64,000 nt of DNA from Maridesulfovibrio sp. (GTDB lineage: Bacteria > Desulfobacterota > Desulfovibrionia > Desulfovibrionales > Desulfovibrionaceae), in contig NZ_OY787459.1 of NCBI RefSeq assembly GCF_963678865.1, positions 2,012,501 through 2,076,500 of the forward strand. The letters run 5' to 3'. Position numbers and translations under genes: made by a program. Under the pieces are notes generated by a model, which ran no database searches, was not told where the DNA came from, and worked only from the letters and a program-made list of their open reading frames with translations. Numbering within the stretch: the first letter of the stretch is position 1; each line of letters opens with the position of its first letter. Below, in pieces: positions 53,182 through 63,338 of this stretch.

Positions 53182-53844
53182 TTAAAGTAACGATACAAGA
53201 TCAGCAGGAGTATCCAGCACAATATTGGCACCGGCCTTGATCAGTTCTTCATCGCCACGAAAACCCCACCCCGCTCCAATGGAAATCATTCCCGCGTTAA
53301 CGCCGGTTTTGATGTCCACATCGGAATCACCGACAAACAATGTCTGTTGTGGCGAAACTCCCATGGCCTTAGCAAGCTTAAGAGCCGCATCCGGTTCGGG
53401 TTTGAGCGGAACACCTTTGCGCCCGCCGCAAACTGCAAAAAAATCAACATTCGGCAGGAACTTGCTGACCGCCTCCACTGTAAATTCATGAGGCTTGTTG
53501 GAAAGTACGGCCAGCTTCTTTCCGCAGGACGCAAAATCAGCCAGCACTTCAGGAATCCCGGCATAAGGTTTGGCCACAGTATTGAGCCCCTGCCCGAATT
53601 CTTCAAGAAGCACGGGGACAAAACTGTCATATACTTCCTGAATCTGTTTTTCTTCGGGAAGAACCCGCCAGGCCAACTTCTTTGCCCCTGCCCCAACGAA
53701 TTTACGGTAAGCATCAACAGGGTGGGTATCAAATCCCATACGTGAGAGAGCGGCATTACCGGCAGAAGCTATCTCACCAAGTGTATCAAGCAATGTTCCG
53801 TCCAGATCAAAAATCACAGCGGAAAAATCAAGCGAACTTTCCAT
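53182..53844 (-). CDS. HAD-family phosphatase, phosphoglycolate-phosphatase-like
   Basis: A 220-aa haloacid-dehalogenase hydrolase. Motif I is FDLDGTLLDT, motif II VLSNK, motif III Lys in KPEPDAALKLAKAMG, and motif IV VGDSDVDIKTG, in the arrangement of the Gph/PGP group with an alpha-helical cap. Substrate could be phosphoglycolate, beta-phosphoglucomutase substrates or pyrophosphate; I cannot decide. It lies between the HDOD gene and a + strand receiver gene, unrelated in function as far as seen. Confidence 0.88.
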   Translation of the reverse strand: MESSLDFSAVIFDLDGTLLDTLGEIASAGNAALSRMGFDTHPVDAYRKFVGAGAKKLAWRVLPEEKQIQEVYDSFVPVLLEEFGQGLNTVAKPYAGIPEVLADFASCGKKLAVLSNKPHEFTVEAVSKFLPNVDFFAVCGGRKGVPLKPEPDAALKLAKAMGVSPQQTLFVGDSDVDIKTGVNAGMISIGAGWGFRGDEELIKAGANIVLDTPADLVSLL

Positions 53845-53958
53845 ATTTACAACCTAATATTATTTAAATGTTTACGATCTATTTTCGACAACATATTGCA
53901 TTCAATAAAAAAAAGAGGTACTCGTTATAGTACTATCCAGTATATTATGGAGACTGCT

Positions 53959-54342
53959 ATGCTAAACACAAACGCAAGCGTACTTATTGTAGACGACCAT
54001 CAGTCCATGCGCCGCACCGTTGCAGATATTATGCGCATGCTGGGCTATTTCAACATCAAATATGCAGAAGACGGACTTATGGCTCTAGAACAGCTCAAGG
54101 AACACTCTTCAACCAAACTGGTTCTGTTGGACTGGAATATGCCGCGCATGAGCGGCCTTGACTGCCTGCGGGAGATACGTAATTCCCCGGAATTAGAAAA
54201 AATTCCTGTAATAATGGTCACAGCAGAAGCCGAGCAGGACCTTGTGGTCGAAGCCGTGGCTGCAGGAGCCACCAATTATATTGTCAAACCATTCACTCCT
54301 GCAACACTGGAAAGAAAGCTCAAAGAGGTCTTTCCCGGATAA
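53959..54342 (+). CDS. CheY-like single-domain response regulator
   Basis: A 127-aa receiver domain. IVDDHQSMR gives the acidic pair, LLDWNMPRMSG the phosphoacceptor Asp, MVTAEAE the Thr and IVKPFTP the Lys. It is close to chemotaxis CheY in form (QSMRRTVADIMRMLGY). The ATG at 53959 has GGAG six bases upstream; a longer start at 53947 is possible. It is the only + strand gene in this signalling block and converges on the REC-kinase gene, five bases apart. Confidence 0.92.
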   Translation: MLNTNASVLIVDDHQSMRRTVADIMRMLGYFNIKYAEDGLMALEQLKEHSSTKLVLLDWNMPRMSGLDCLREIRNSPELEKIPVIMVTAEAEQDLVVEAVAAGATNYIVKPFTPATLERKLKEVFPG

Positions 54343-54347
54343 AAAAT

Positions 54348-55400
54348 CTACCGTGGAATAACGACAGACACAGAGACCTCATTGTCAACGCTATCCATAA
54401 ATATATCGCCCTTATGAGCCTGCGCGATGAGTTTGGCGGAATAGGTTCCCAAACCTGTTCCCCGATCTTTTCCGGAAGTGGCGTACTTGGCAAAAAAACG
54501 ATTTTTTATATCTTCCGGAACCATTCCGGGATTATGAACGGAAATCCGCACAGAATCATCCGTCTGCTGCAGGCGGACTCGGATCGTTCCCCCCTTGGGG
54601 CTGGCATCTACTGCATTTCCTACAAGGTTTCCCAACATAGAATAGCAGAGCAATTCTTCCCCGAAAAACATGAACTCCTGCCCGGGGACAGCCGTGCTGC
54701 CTTCAATTTCCAGCACCAGTTCCTGTCCGCGCATTTGGGCAGTATCCTCATACCCGAGAAAAACTTTACGCACCACTGCGGCAAGGTCAAATGATTCAGG
54801 GACAAAAGAATAAGTCCCACGCTCCATTTTAAAGAGGGCGGTGGACATGTTGATCATGGACAGCACAGTATATCCGGCATCCTCAATACGCCCGAGCATA
54901 GACTTGATATGGTCATCAAAATCCCCGGACATAAGAATAAGCTGCGGCAGGCTGATCACGCTGGTCAACGGTGACTTGAGATCGTGGCGCATGATCCGTT
55001 CAACATCTTCACGCATACGCACAGCTTCCCTGAGTTCAAGATGATTCCTGACCCGGGCCTTAACGATATCAGGATTGAACGGCTTGGTAATATAATCAAT
55101 GGCTCCGAGAGCAAGCCCTCTGGTTTCATCTCCGGCTTCACTGAGGGATGTGACAAAGACAACAGGGATATCTTTGGTCCGCTCCTCAGACTTCAGGCGT
55201 TTGATGACCTCATAACCGTCCATCCCCGGCATCATCACATCCAGAAGAATAATATCAGGTTCTTTTGAATGTGCCAGCTTAAGAGCCTTTTCACCATCTT
55301 TGGCTGCGATTATGGCGTAATCGACCTTAAGCAGATCCATGAGAACATGAAGGTTTTCAGGCGTATCATCCACTGCCAGCACGGTTGGTTTATGGCTCAT
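54348..55400 (-). CDS. REC-histidine kinase (receiver fused to kinase core)
   Basis: A 350-aa protein: receiver domain (about 1-120; Asp54 in ILLDVMMPG) directly followed by a histidine kinase core (His139 in RIMRHDLKSPLTS; ATP lid GTGLGTYSAKLI). No sensor or TM region, so its input is phosphorylation from another kinase or relay. The kinase core shares its unusual RIMRHDLK-PL H-box and the TGLGTYSA lid with the GAF-PAS kinase at 50162, so the two are paralogues. It is 12 bases downstream of the HD-GYP gene and co-transcribed. Confidence 0.9.
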   Translation of the reverse strand: MSHKPTVLAVDDTPENLHVLMDLLKVDYAIIAAKDGEKALKLAHSKEPDIILLDVMMPGMDGYEVIKRLKSEERTKDIPVVFVTSLSEAGDETRGLALGAIDYITKPFNPDIVKARVRNHLELREAVRMREDVERIMRHDLKSPLTSVISLPQLILMSGDFDDHIKSMLGRIEDAGYTVLSMINMSTALFKMERGTYSFVPESFDLAAVVRKVFLGYEDTAQMRGQELVLEIEGSTAVPGQEFMFFGEELLCYSMLGNLVGNAVDASPKGGTIRVRLQQTDDSVRISVHNPGMVPEDIKNRFFAKYATSGKDRGTGLGTYSAKLIAQAHKGDIFMDSVDNEVSVSVVIPR

Positions 55401-55412
55401 ATCCGATTATCC

Positions 55413-56492
55413 CTATTTTTTAAGGGTTTTCCGTTCCTCGTCAAAATCAGCGAATTCAAGTGCTATTTCCCTGAATTCCTCCTGAATTTTCAAAAAAATA
55501 TCAGTCAAACGCGGATCGAAATGGGTCCCACGCCCTTCGGAAATTATTTTTACCGCCTTTGAGTGCGGGAAAGGTTCTTTATAAACCCTTTTGGAAATCA
55601 ATGCGTCGTATACATCGGCAATGGCCATGATCCGGGCGGACAAAGGGATATCCTCCCCGGAAATACCACGCGGGTAACCGCTACCGTCCCATTTTTCATG
55701 GTGGGCAAAGGCAATTTCACGGGCATGATGCAAAAAGGAATTTCCGCCCAAAGCCTTTTCGGCCCCGGCCAGAGCATCAGAGCCGAACTGTGAGTGCTTT
55801 TTCATTTCCTCAAATTCTTCAGCAGTGAGCTTACCCGGCTTAAGCAGGATGGCGTCGGCAACACCCACCTTACCCACGTCGTGCAGAGGGGCGGAAAGGT
55901 AAAGGGTTTCAATCAGTTCTTCATCCAGCTGGGATGCGAATTTTTCCTGTTTCATGGCATGCTCAGCCAGAATTTTCACATAATTCTGGGTTCGGGCAAT
56001 GTGTCCCCCTGTTTCAGGATCACGCCATTCTGCCATGGTTGCCAGACACTCAATGGTGACTTTTTTGACCAGAGCGAGCTCTTTAGTGCGTTCCTTGACC
56101 AGTCTTTCAAGATTATCCTGATGTTCCTTTAGATCCAGCTGATTCTTGACCCGGGCTTTAACAAGCGCCGGACAGAAAGGCTTTACAATGTAGTCCACCG
56201 CACCAAGCGCAAGCCCCCTTGCCTCATCTTCCTCCTCCATGAGTACGGTGATAAAAATAACGGGAATATCCTTTGTTCGCACATCGGCTTTCAGCTTCTC
56301 GCAGACTTCGTAACCGTTCATTCCCGGCATCATTATATCAAGCAGGATTATATCCGGGCGGGGCTTGTTCATGGCCAGTTCAAGAGCTTTTTCCCCATTT
56401 TTGGCCGTGACAATGGCATATTCGCTTCTAAGAGCCTCCATCAAGACCTGTAAATTCTCCACCGTGTCATCAACAATAAGTACCTGTTTCAT
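55413..56492 (-). CDS. response regulator with HD-GYP domain (c-di-GMP phosphodiesterase type)
   Basis: A 359-aa protein with receiver domain (about 1-120; Asp52 in LLDIMMPGMNG), a short helix and an HD-GYP domain (about 150-345). HD motif LHDVGKVGVAD and HHEKWDGSGYPRG are intact, so cyclic-di-GMP hydrolysis is expected, controlled by phosphorylation. It is three bases after the large hybrid kinase gene, whose phosphoryl output is its likely input. Confidence 0.92.
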   Translation of the reverse strand: MKQVLIVDDTVENLQVLMEALRSEYAIVTAKNGEKALELAMNKPRPDIILLDIMMPGMNGYEVCEKLKADVRTKDIPVIFITVLMEEEDEARGLALGAVDYIVKPFCPALVKARVKNQLDLKEHQDNLERLVKERTKELALVKKVTIECLATMAEWRDPETGGHIARTQNYVKILAEHAMKQEKFASQLDEELIETLYLSAPLHDVGKVGVADAILLKPGKLTAEEFEEMKKHSQFGSDALAGAEKALGGNSFLHHAREIAFAHHEKWDGSGYPRGISGEDIPLSARIMAIADVYDALISKRVYKEPFPHSKAVKIISEGRGTHFDPRLTDIFLKIQEEFREIALEFADFDEERKTLKK

Positions 56493-56495
56493 AAC

Positions 56496-59400
56496 TTAAA
56501 CCTGCTTATCGCCAAGCGAATCAAGAATAGCCCGTGCTTCATCACGGGCCTCATCCGTTTCGAAATCATCCATAGCCTGAACCATTTTCCGGACCGAATC
56601 CAGCATATCCGTCCCGCTGACCATCTTTTCAAGCTCTCCGGCAAGCTCCATGGCCTGAGCGACATTTTCATCGACCAGAACAACAAACTGCTCCAGCTTT
56701 TCCTGTAATTCCCCTACATCCGGGAAATTACCTTCGGCTTCAAAAGAACCCTGCCATGATTCACCTGAGGCAGCGTTGCCATCCGGTTCAGGCAAGAGTT
56801 TATCCAATGCTTCGGCAACAATATCCATCCGGGCAGACATGTCCATTAATAAATCATCCTGTTCGGTCCTACCGGCCCTGAAAGCTCGCTCGACTTCCCC
56901 GGCTGAAAGTGAAAGATCATCCGCACCGAGATTTGCAGCCACCCCTTTTACTGTATGAGCGGTGCGGGTTGCGGTTTCAACATCACCTGAGCGCAACTGC
57001 TCGCGAATGTCTTCCACTGCCCCGAGATACTTGGCACGAAACTGTGTAAGCAGTTTTTTGTATAATTCACGGTTACCGGAAACCTTGACCAGACCGGACT
57101 TCACACTGATTCCCGGAACCCCTTCAAGAGGCAGACTGCTTTCGACAAGCTCCCGCTCCTTGAGCTCAGTGCTGGAAACATATCCATCAGGAAATTGCCG
57201 CTCACCGGGAGTTATCCATTTTACAAGGGTAGCTATAAGTAGATCAGGATCGATCGGTTTGGTTATATGATCGTTCATCCCGGCTTCCAGACTCTTGTCC
57301 CGGTCACCGGTCATGGCATGGGCGGTCATGGCGACAATTGCCAGCTCATCAGCACTAATACCCATCTCCCTGATTTCCGTGGTTGCGGAAAGACCGTCCA
57401 GCTCCGGCATCTGAATGTCCATGAAAACCAGATCATAATTATTTCCCAAGACACTTTGCACTGCTTCCCGGCCATTGTCGACAACATCAACAACCATGCC
57501 TGCTTTCTCAAGCAGTTCAACAGCTATCTGCTGGTTTATTTCATTGTCTTCCGCCAGCAGAACCTTTGCCCCGCGTATTTCATTCAATCCTTCAGGTTCC
57601 TTGGAAAAAAGCAGTGCCCTCTTTGTTTTCCGCTCTACATCATGGCCGAAAACTCCCATGATGGTATCGAACAGGACGGACTGGTTTACCGGCTTAATGA
57701 GGAAAGCTTCCAGCCCGGCCTCTTCGGCCTGCTGCATAATCTCTTCCCGGCCATAGGCGGTGACCATTAAAATTTTAGGTAACTTATGACCACATTTTTT
57801 TTCAATCAACCGGGCTGTTTCTATGCCGTCCAGACCGGGCATTTTCCAGTCCAGAAGAACAAGTTCGTACGGTTCGCCTTCTTCGGAAGCCCGCTTGAGA
57901 ATATCCACGCCTTCCTGACCGGAAGAGGCAGTATCAACTTTGAAACTCATGCTTTCCAAAGCCTCAGACAGGATTGTCTGCGCCGTGGGGTTATCATCCA
58001 CTACCAAGGCCCGCAGGCCGCGCAGGTCTGCGGCAGGGATATAACCGGCCGAAACCACCTCTCCTTTACCCAGTACGACGGTAAATGAAAAAGTTGCCCC
58101 CTGTCCGGGCCGACTCTCCACCCGGATATTACCGCCCATCATTTCCACAATCCGCTTGCAGATAGCCAACCCCAACCCGGTACCGCCGTACTTTCGGGTT
58201 GTCGATCCGTCCGCCTGAGAAAAAGATTTGAAAAGCCGGCCTATCTGCTCTTCAGTCATTCCGATACCTGAATCAGTAACAGAAAAGAACAGGGTCACAT
58301 GCTCATCAGTCTCAGCCTGCTTTTCCACGGAAATGACAATATCGCCCTCATCTGTGAATTTGGTGGCATTGTTGGCAAGATTTATGAGCACCTGCCCCAG
58401 ACGCAGAGGGTCACCGACCAGATAGTTGGGTACATCTGGGCAGACATGGAAAAGCACTTCCAACCCTTTTTCTTCAGCTTTAACCGCAACTACATTGGCA
58501 AGATTATCCATGGTTTCATCCAGACGGAAAGGAATATTCTCCATCTCCATCTTTCCGGCCTCGATTTTGGAAAAATCAAGGATATCGTTGATGATACCAA
58601 GCAGGCTATTCGCCCCGGAGCGTATTTTTGTAAGATAATCATGCTGCTTGGCAGTGAGTTCTGTCTGCAGAACCAGATGGCTCATACCGATAATGGCGTT
58701 CATGGGCGTCCGGATCTCATGGCTCATGCGGGCCAGAAAATCACTTTTTGCCCGCGTGGCCTCTTCTGCTTTGTCACGCGCTTTAAGCATTTCCTGCTCG
58801 GCTTCCTTACGCATCAGCACTTCCCCGGCCAGCCGCCTGTTGGCCCGGACAACGACAAACAGAATAATCCCGGCCACACTTCCTATACCGAGAACAATTT
58901 TAGCCACCATCCACAAATTGATTCCACTCTCCACCCGCAGGCTGATCCACTTACGGATAACTGCTTCGGACTCCCTTTCGGTAATGGAACTGATCCCTTT
59001 ATTGAGGATTGACAGCAGGTATGGAGACATCTGCTTGCGCAATGCAAATCGAAGCTGACGGGTAATGGGAAGCTGCAGGGCCACTTTAAGATTGTACAAA
59101 CCATTCTGGTTGATCAGATACCCAAGCACTTCAAGGGTACCCACATAAGCATCGGCCTGTCCCTTAGCCACCATTTTCAATCCGTTCAAAGCGCCGGAAA
59201 CAGGAATCAGATTCAATTGCGGGTAATTGGCTTCCAGATATTTGTGGGCAGCATTGCCTGCGCTGACCCCGACCCGCATCCCGGCCAGATCCTCCACACT
59301 GGAAATAAAAGGCATATCCTGCTTGACCACTACAACTTCGGAAAGATTGATATAAGGATTGGAAAAATTCAAAAACTGTTTGCGTTCCGCTGTTTCACTG

Positions 59401-61826
59401 GCTGCGGCAAGCATGTCTGTTTTGCCATTACGGACCAGCTCAACCGATTCACTCCACTTTTCAGTGGGCACCAGTTGAAGGGAAAGTCCAGTGCGATCCG
59501 CCACCATACGCAGCAGGTCCGCGGAAATACCCTCATACTGCTTTGAACGGGGATCAATGCGTTCCAGAGGCAACCAATCGGGGTCAACGCTGAACCGGAT
59601 CACCGGACTGGTACGCAGCCAGAGCTGTTCATCCCGACTGAGGTCAACCCGGCGTTGCCTGCCTTCCCCGGTCCACTTTTTAAGAATTTCACGTTCTTCT
59701 TTCCGGCTTATTGATTTCAAGGCCCGGTTAAAAATAGAAGTCAGCTCTGGCCAGTCCTTACGGACCCCGATAGCCAGCACAGATCCTTTCCTCTTGATTT
59801 TTCCCTGCACTTCCAGATTGGTCAGCAGATTACGTTCAATAAGGTAAACGGCCACGGCACGGTTACCTACGTAGACATCAGCCTCTCCCTGGGACACAGC
59901 CTCCAGTGCCGCTAGGGTATCCGGGAATTCTTTGACCAGTGCAAGGGGGTAGTTTTCACGAAAATATTTTACATTAAAAAAACCGCGCTCAAGGGCAATG
60001 GTCTTATCCGCAAGGTCTTTTTCTGCCGCTGATTCAGGACCATCGGTACGTCCCACAATCACATGGGGAATAACCATATAAGGATCTGTAAAGTCCACAA
60101 ACGGTTCACGGTCCTTCTTCGGGGTCACGTCCATAAGAGCATCAATGCGCTTTTCCTTGACCGCTTCAAGATTCTCCTTGAACGGCCCGGCAATAATCTT
60201 CAATTTTTCGCCCAGACGTTTGTTGAGCAGCTTTATGTAATCAACACCCAATCCTTCCGGTTCACCGCGTTCGTTCGCGTAATCAAGCGGAGGCCACGCA
60301 TTCATGACCGCAATTGTAATCTGCGGATGTTTATCAAGCCATTTCAGATCATCCGCGCTCAACTTGAAAGAATTGCTCTCCGCTGAATAGTAAAGCTCTT
60401 CAGGATCAGAGACCCAGCGTTTTTCAATATCAGCATAAACCTGATAGGGAATCGCATTGAACCCGGCCTCTATTTTTTTTTCCAGATCGAGACGTCCCTT
60501 GAGTACCCCAGCCCTGATAGAATCGGAAAAGACGGTCTCAGGTACTTTGATCAAAACCCCTTTCATCTGCCAGCTTTCCAACTCTGCTCTTACAGGAAGA
60601 ACCTCGTGAAAAAGGGCATCCGCCTTACCTTGTAAAACAGCCAGCACTAGGCTCTCGCCGTCCGGGTAGGGTACGGCTTCAATCTGCGGGAATTTCTGTT
60701 TCAGATAATTCTGTTGAAACGAACCATCCAGCACAGCTACCTTTTTCCCGCCCAGTTTATCCAGTCCGCCGGGCAATATCCGGTCAGCGCGGAAAAACAA
60801 GGCAGTATCCACTCCAAATAAGGGCCTTGAAAAATGAAAATATTTCTCCCTCTCCTTTGACATGAACAATCCGGAATGAATATCGGCATTGCCGTTTTTG
60901 ACCGCTTCTATGGTCCCGGTCCAGCTGTCGGGCATGAAATCAACCGGAATTCCTGTTTGCGAACTCCACGCCCTCCACAAATCAACCAGAAGTCCGGCAG
61001 GTTCTCCATTTGGGCCAAGCAATGAGAACGGCGGATAATCACGGTCCAGAGCTATGGTCAGGCTTTCCGGGTCACGTCCATGCGCGGCTGCCACCCATTT
61101 ACGGTTTAAAGACCGTTTTTCCTCAGTTCTGAGGCCGCTCATACCTTTATTGACGGTGTCTAAAATCTGTTTCCGGCCTTCTGGAACAGCCACCCGCCAA
61201 TCATTACGATAGAGGGGCTGTCCGGGTTTATAATGGAACTTTGAAATAAGGTTGTTTTCTCTAAGGTAGGAAAGGCCCACCAGAGTTTCGGCGACGAAAA
61301 CTTTCAACTTGCCATTTTTGAGGTCTTTCATCATGGCATCGAAATCAGGATATTCGACAAGAATAGTTTCCGGCTGCTTTTCGCGCATGAATTCTTCCGA
61401 CAGATCACCTGAAATAACCCCAACCCGGTAAGCGGAAATATCGTCATTATTCTCCACGGGAAGCGCTTTATGATAAAAAATATGGGTATCGCTACGGCAT
61501 AAAGAAACTCCGAACTGCAGGTATTCATCCCGTTCTTTGCTGTAGAACAGTCCGGCATGGGCATCAGCTTTCCCCTCCCGGAGCATACGCAGGGATTCTT
61601 TCCACGGAGCGGGTTTAAAATTCAGATTTGTACCGCTTGCTTCTGCCCAGAACTTCCAATAATCCATAATCAGGCCATCCGCCCCGCCCTCGCTGTTCTG
61701 GAACTCAAAAGGGGCGCAATCCTCGCAATAGACCACCGAGAGGGAATCATCCGGCTGCTCAGCAGCAAAAGCACCTTGGGCTGAAAACAAAAGCAGAAGA
61801 ACAATAAAGAATCTAGTCAAAACCAT
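56496..61826 (-). CDS. BvgS-like hybrid histidine kinase with four tandem solute-binding domains
   Basis: A 1776-aa inner-membrane sensor. Order: signal segment (1-22), four bacterial extracellular solute-binding family 3 domains (about 28-245, 252-473, 500-722, 738-965), one TM (about 972-993), coiled coil, kinase core (His1036 in [12 protein letters not shown]), two receivers (Asp1326 in VLLDWKMPG; Asp1470 in FMDIQMPE) and an Hpt domain (His1624 in TAHTVKG). BvgS has two binding domains; four is larger than the types I know. The ATG at 61826 has GGAGG nine bases upstream; the frame extends to 61895. The HD-GYP regulator gene follows directly, suggesting output through cyclic-di-GMP. Confidence 0.92.
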   Translation of the reverse strand: MVLTRFFIVLLLLFSAQGAFAAEQPDDSLSVVYCEDCAPFEFQNSEGGADGLIMDYWKFWAEASGTNLNFKPAPWKESLRMLREGKADAHAGLFYSKERDEYLQFGVSLCRSDTHIFYHKALPVENNDDISAYRVGVISGDLSEEFMREKQPETILVEYPDFDAMMKDLKNGKLKVFVAETLVGLSYLRENNLISKFHYKPGQPLYRNDWRVAVPEGRKQILDTVNKGMSGLRTEEKRSLNRKWVAAAHGRDPESLTIALDRDYPPFSLLGPNGEPAGLLVDLWRAWSSQTGIPVDFMPDSWTGTIEAVKNGNADIHSGLFMSKEREKYFHFSRPLFGVDTALFFRADRILPGGLDKLGGKKVAVLDGSFQQNYLKQKFPQIEAVPYPDGESLVLAVLQGKADALFHEVLPVRAELESWQMKGVLIKVPETVFSDSIRAGVLKGRLDLEKKIEAGFNAIPYQVYADIEKRWVSDPEELYYSAESNSFKLSADDLKWLDKHPQITIAVMNAWPPLDYANERGEPEGLGVDYIKLLNKRLGEKLKIIAGPFKENLEAVKEKRIDALMDVTPKKDREPFVDFTDPYMVIPHVIVGRTDGPESAAEKDLADKTIALERGFFNVKYFRENYPLALVKEFPDTLAALEAVSQGEADVYVGNRAVAVYLIERNLLTNLEVQGKIKRKGSVLAIGVRKDWPELTSIFNRALKSISRKEEREILKKWTGEGRQRRVDLSRDEQLWLRTSPVIRFSVDPDWLPLERIDPRSKQYEGISADLLRMVADRTGLSLQLVPTEKWSESVELVRNGKTDMLAAASETAERKQFLNFSNPYINLSEVVVVKQDMPFISSVEDLAGMRVGVSAGNAAHKYLEANYPQLNLIPVSGALNGLKMVAKGQADAYVGTLEVLGYLINQNGLYNLKVALQLPITRQLRFALRKQMSPYLLSILNKGISSITERESEAVIRKWISLRVESGINLWMVAKIVLGIGSVAGIILFVVVRANRRLAGEVLMRKEAEQEMLKARDKAEEATRAKSDFLARMSHEIRTPMNAIIGMSHLVLQTELTAKQHDYLTKIRSGANSLLGIINDILDFSKIEAGKMEMENIPFRLDETMDNLANVVAVKAEEKGLEVLFHVCPDVPNYLVGDPLRLGQVLINLANNATKFTDEGDIVISVEKQAETDEHVTLFFSVTDSGIGMTEEQIGRLFKSFSQADGSTTRKYGGTGLGLAICKRIVEMMGGNIRVESRPGQGATFSFTVVLGKGEVVSAGYIPAADLRGLRALVVDDNPTAQTILSEALESMSFKVDTASSGQEGVDILKRASEEGEPYELVLLDWKMPGLDGIETARLIEKKCGHKLPKILMVTAYGREEIMQQAEEAGLEAFLIKPVNQSVLFDTIMGVFGHDVERKTKRALLFSKEPEGLNEIRGAKVLLAEDNEINQQIAVELLEKAGMVVDVVDNGREAVQSVLGNNYDLVFMDIQMPELDGLSATTEIREMGISADELAIVAMTAHAMTGDRDKSLEAGMNDHITKPIDPDLLIATLVKWITPGERQFPDGYVSSTELKERELVESSLPLEGVPGISVKSGLVKVSGNRELYKKLLTQFRAKYLGAVEDIREQLRSGDVETATRTAHTVKGVAANLGADDLSLSAGEVERAFRAGRTEQDDLLMDMSARMDIVAEALDKLLPEPDGNAASGESWQGSFEAEGNFPDVGELQEKLEQFVVLVDENVAQAMELAGELEKMVSGTDMLDSVRKMVQAMDDFETDEARDEARAILDSLGDKQV

Positions 61827-62165
61827 CAGGAACATCCTCCCGAGAAGCACTGGAACGGAATAAGAAACGAAAAGGCGGAATATAATATTATGCAAGATAG
61901 CTAATACCGGACCTTATGTAAACAAAAGTACATTATAATCCTCAGTACCCCCAAAAGAATCATCTACTTCATCAACCAACATCCTTTTTCAGCAGTCTGA
62001 ATCAAAAGATTAACAGTTAAACCTGCGGTTGAACTTTTCGCTTTTACAACAAGCACAAAAGGTTAATGTCACTAAAAGACAAAAAAGTATTTTACTGTTC
62101 AATAGTAATTTCAAAACCTAACTAATTCCGGTTGAAAACAGCGGGCTATAACTATAAAAGCAGGC
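61827..62165. other. AT-rich gap between divergent hybrid kinase and Crp/Fnr genes
   Basis: About 340 bases hold no gene I can support. It must carry the promoters of both flanking genes; TTGAAA at 62132 with a TATAAA-like sequence 15 bases further is a weak possibility for the crp-like gene. No FNR-type palindrome or strong hairpin was seen. Confidence 0.5.
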
Positions 62166-62864
62166 ATGCCGCATACAGATCAGAACAAAAAAGAAGTACT
62201 CGAAGCCCTGCAGGCAGACATCAACTTGAGCCGGGCGGAGATTCCAGCTCTGGTGGAGCTGGCAGGCAAAACCAGGCGCATGCATTTCCGCAAAGGCGAG
62301 TTCATTTTCAAGGCAGGAGATGAATCAAACAACTTCTGTCTGGTGGAAAGCGGAAAAGTTATCCTTTCCAAAGAATCTCCTTCCGGCAAATCATTTACCT
62401 ACCTCGTCGCTACAAAGGGAATGACGCTGAACGGCATCACCTGTTTTAAATCGGGACCGAGACTTTTTACTGCCCGCGTAGTGGAAGAGTCATCCATCAT
62501 CACGATCCCCTGCTGCGAATTCAGAACGTGGGTTGAAGACACCCCTGCAGTTGCCATTGGCATTCTGGGAACAATGGGAGAACTGCTGGACGGTGCGTAC
62601 ACCCGCATTATTGACCTCATTGATGAAAGTGTGGAAACACGCATCCTCAATGTTCTGAACATGCTTTCCACCCGTATCGGCCCTGAACTTCCCCTGACCA
62701 ACGGGGATCTGGCCGAAATGGTTGGAACTTCACGGGAAAGTGCAGCCAGAGTCATATCCAAATTGCAAGAAGCAGAAATTGTTTCCAAATCACGGGGCAG
62801 CATCACCATCCTCAATAAGGAACAGCTGGAGCAGACAGCATCAAGTCCCTTTTTCATAATTTAA
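62166..62864 (+). CDS. Crp/Fnr-family transcription regulator
   Basis: A 232-aa regulator: N-terminal cyclic-nucleotide-binding-like domain (about 25-140; RKGEFIFKAGDESNNFCLVESG) and a C-terminal winged helix (about 165-220; LTNGDLAEMVGTSRESAARV as recognition motif). There is no N-terminal Cys cluster as in FNR, so it does not bind 4Fe-4S that way; heme or nucleotide ligands are possible, as in other sulfate-reducer members. It stands alone before the DUF190 gene. Target unknown. Confidence 0.9.
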   Translation: MPHTDQNKKEVLEALQADINLSRAEIPALVELAGKTRRMHFRKGEFIFKAGDESNNFCLVESGKVILSKESPSGKSFTYLVATKGMTLNGITCFKSGPRLFTARVVEESSIITIPCCEFRTWVEDTPAVAIGILGTMGELLDGAYTRIIDLIDESVETRILNVLNMLSTRIGPELPLTNGDLAEMVGTSRESAARVISKLQEAEIVSKSRGSITILNKEQLEQTASSPFFII

Positions 62865-62962
62865 ATTTTCACCCATCAGTGACCTGCATCATTGTTCAGA
62901 TCATGCTTCCGTTATAAATCCTGTTTAAGTGATTTCACCAGACAACAAACAGGAATATATCT

Positions 62963-63274
62963 ATGCAGGGTTATTTAATTACTTTTTTCACTCAATTAAA
63001 CCGGGAACAGGACGGTATGCCGATTGCCGACTGGCTTATTGAAGAAGCCCGAAAGATCGGAGTACGCGGAGCCACCCTTTTCAACGGCAAGGAAGGATTC
63101 GGTCATGACGGACGCTTTCACTCGGGCAGCTATTTTGACTTTGAAGATCCACCACAGTTAGTGACCATGGCCCTTAGCGAAGATGAATGTGATAAACTTA
63201 TGTCCCGCCTGAAAGAAAGCGGGCAGCGTATTTTTTACACCAAATCAAAAGCCGACTTCGGATTTACAGCTTAA
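62963..63274 (+). CDS. DUF190 family protein (PII-like fold)
   Basis: A 103-aa protein of DUF190, a family with PII-like ferredoxin fold: QGYLITFFTQ at the start, ADWLIEEARKIGVRGATLFNG (two segments) in the middle and KSKADFGF at the end. DUF190 genes often stand beside fluoride or other ion channels, but here the partner is a DUF554 membrane protein 64 bases downstream. Function is unknown, perhaps ligand sensing. Confidence 0.8.
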   Translation: MQGYLITFFTQLNREQDGMPIADWLIEEARKIGVRGATLFNGKEGFGHDGRFHSGSYFDFEDPPQLVTMALSEDECDKLMSRLKESGQRIFYTKSKADFGFTA

Positions 63275-63338
63275 ATCCAAAGATAATTACCTTCCGCCAT
63301 CCGGCAGACCATTCTTACAAAATTAAAGGAATCCTATT

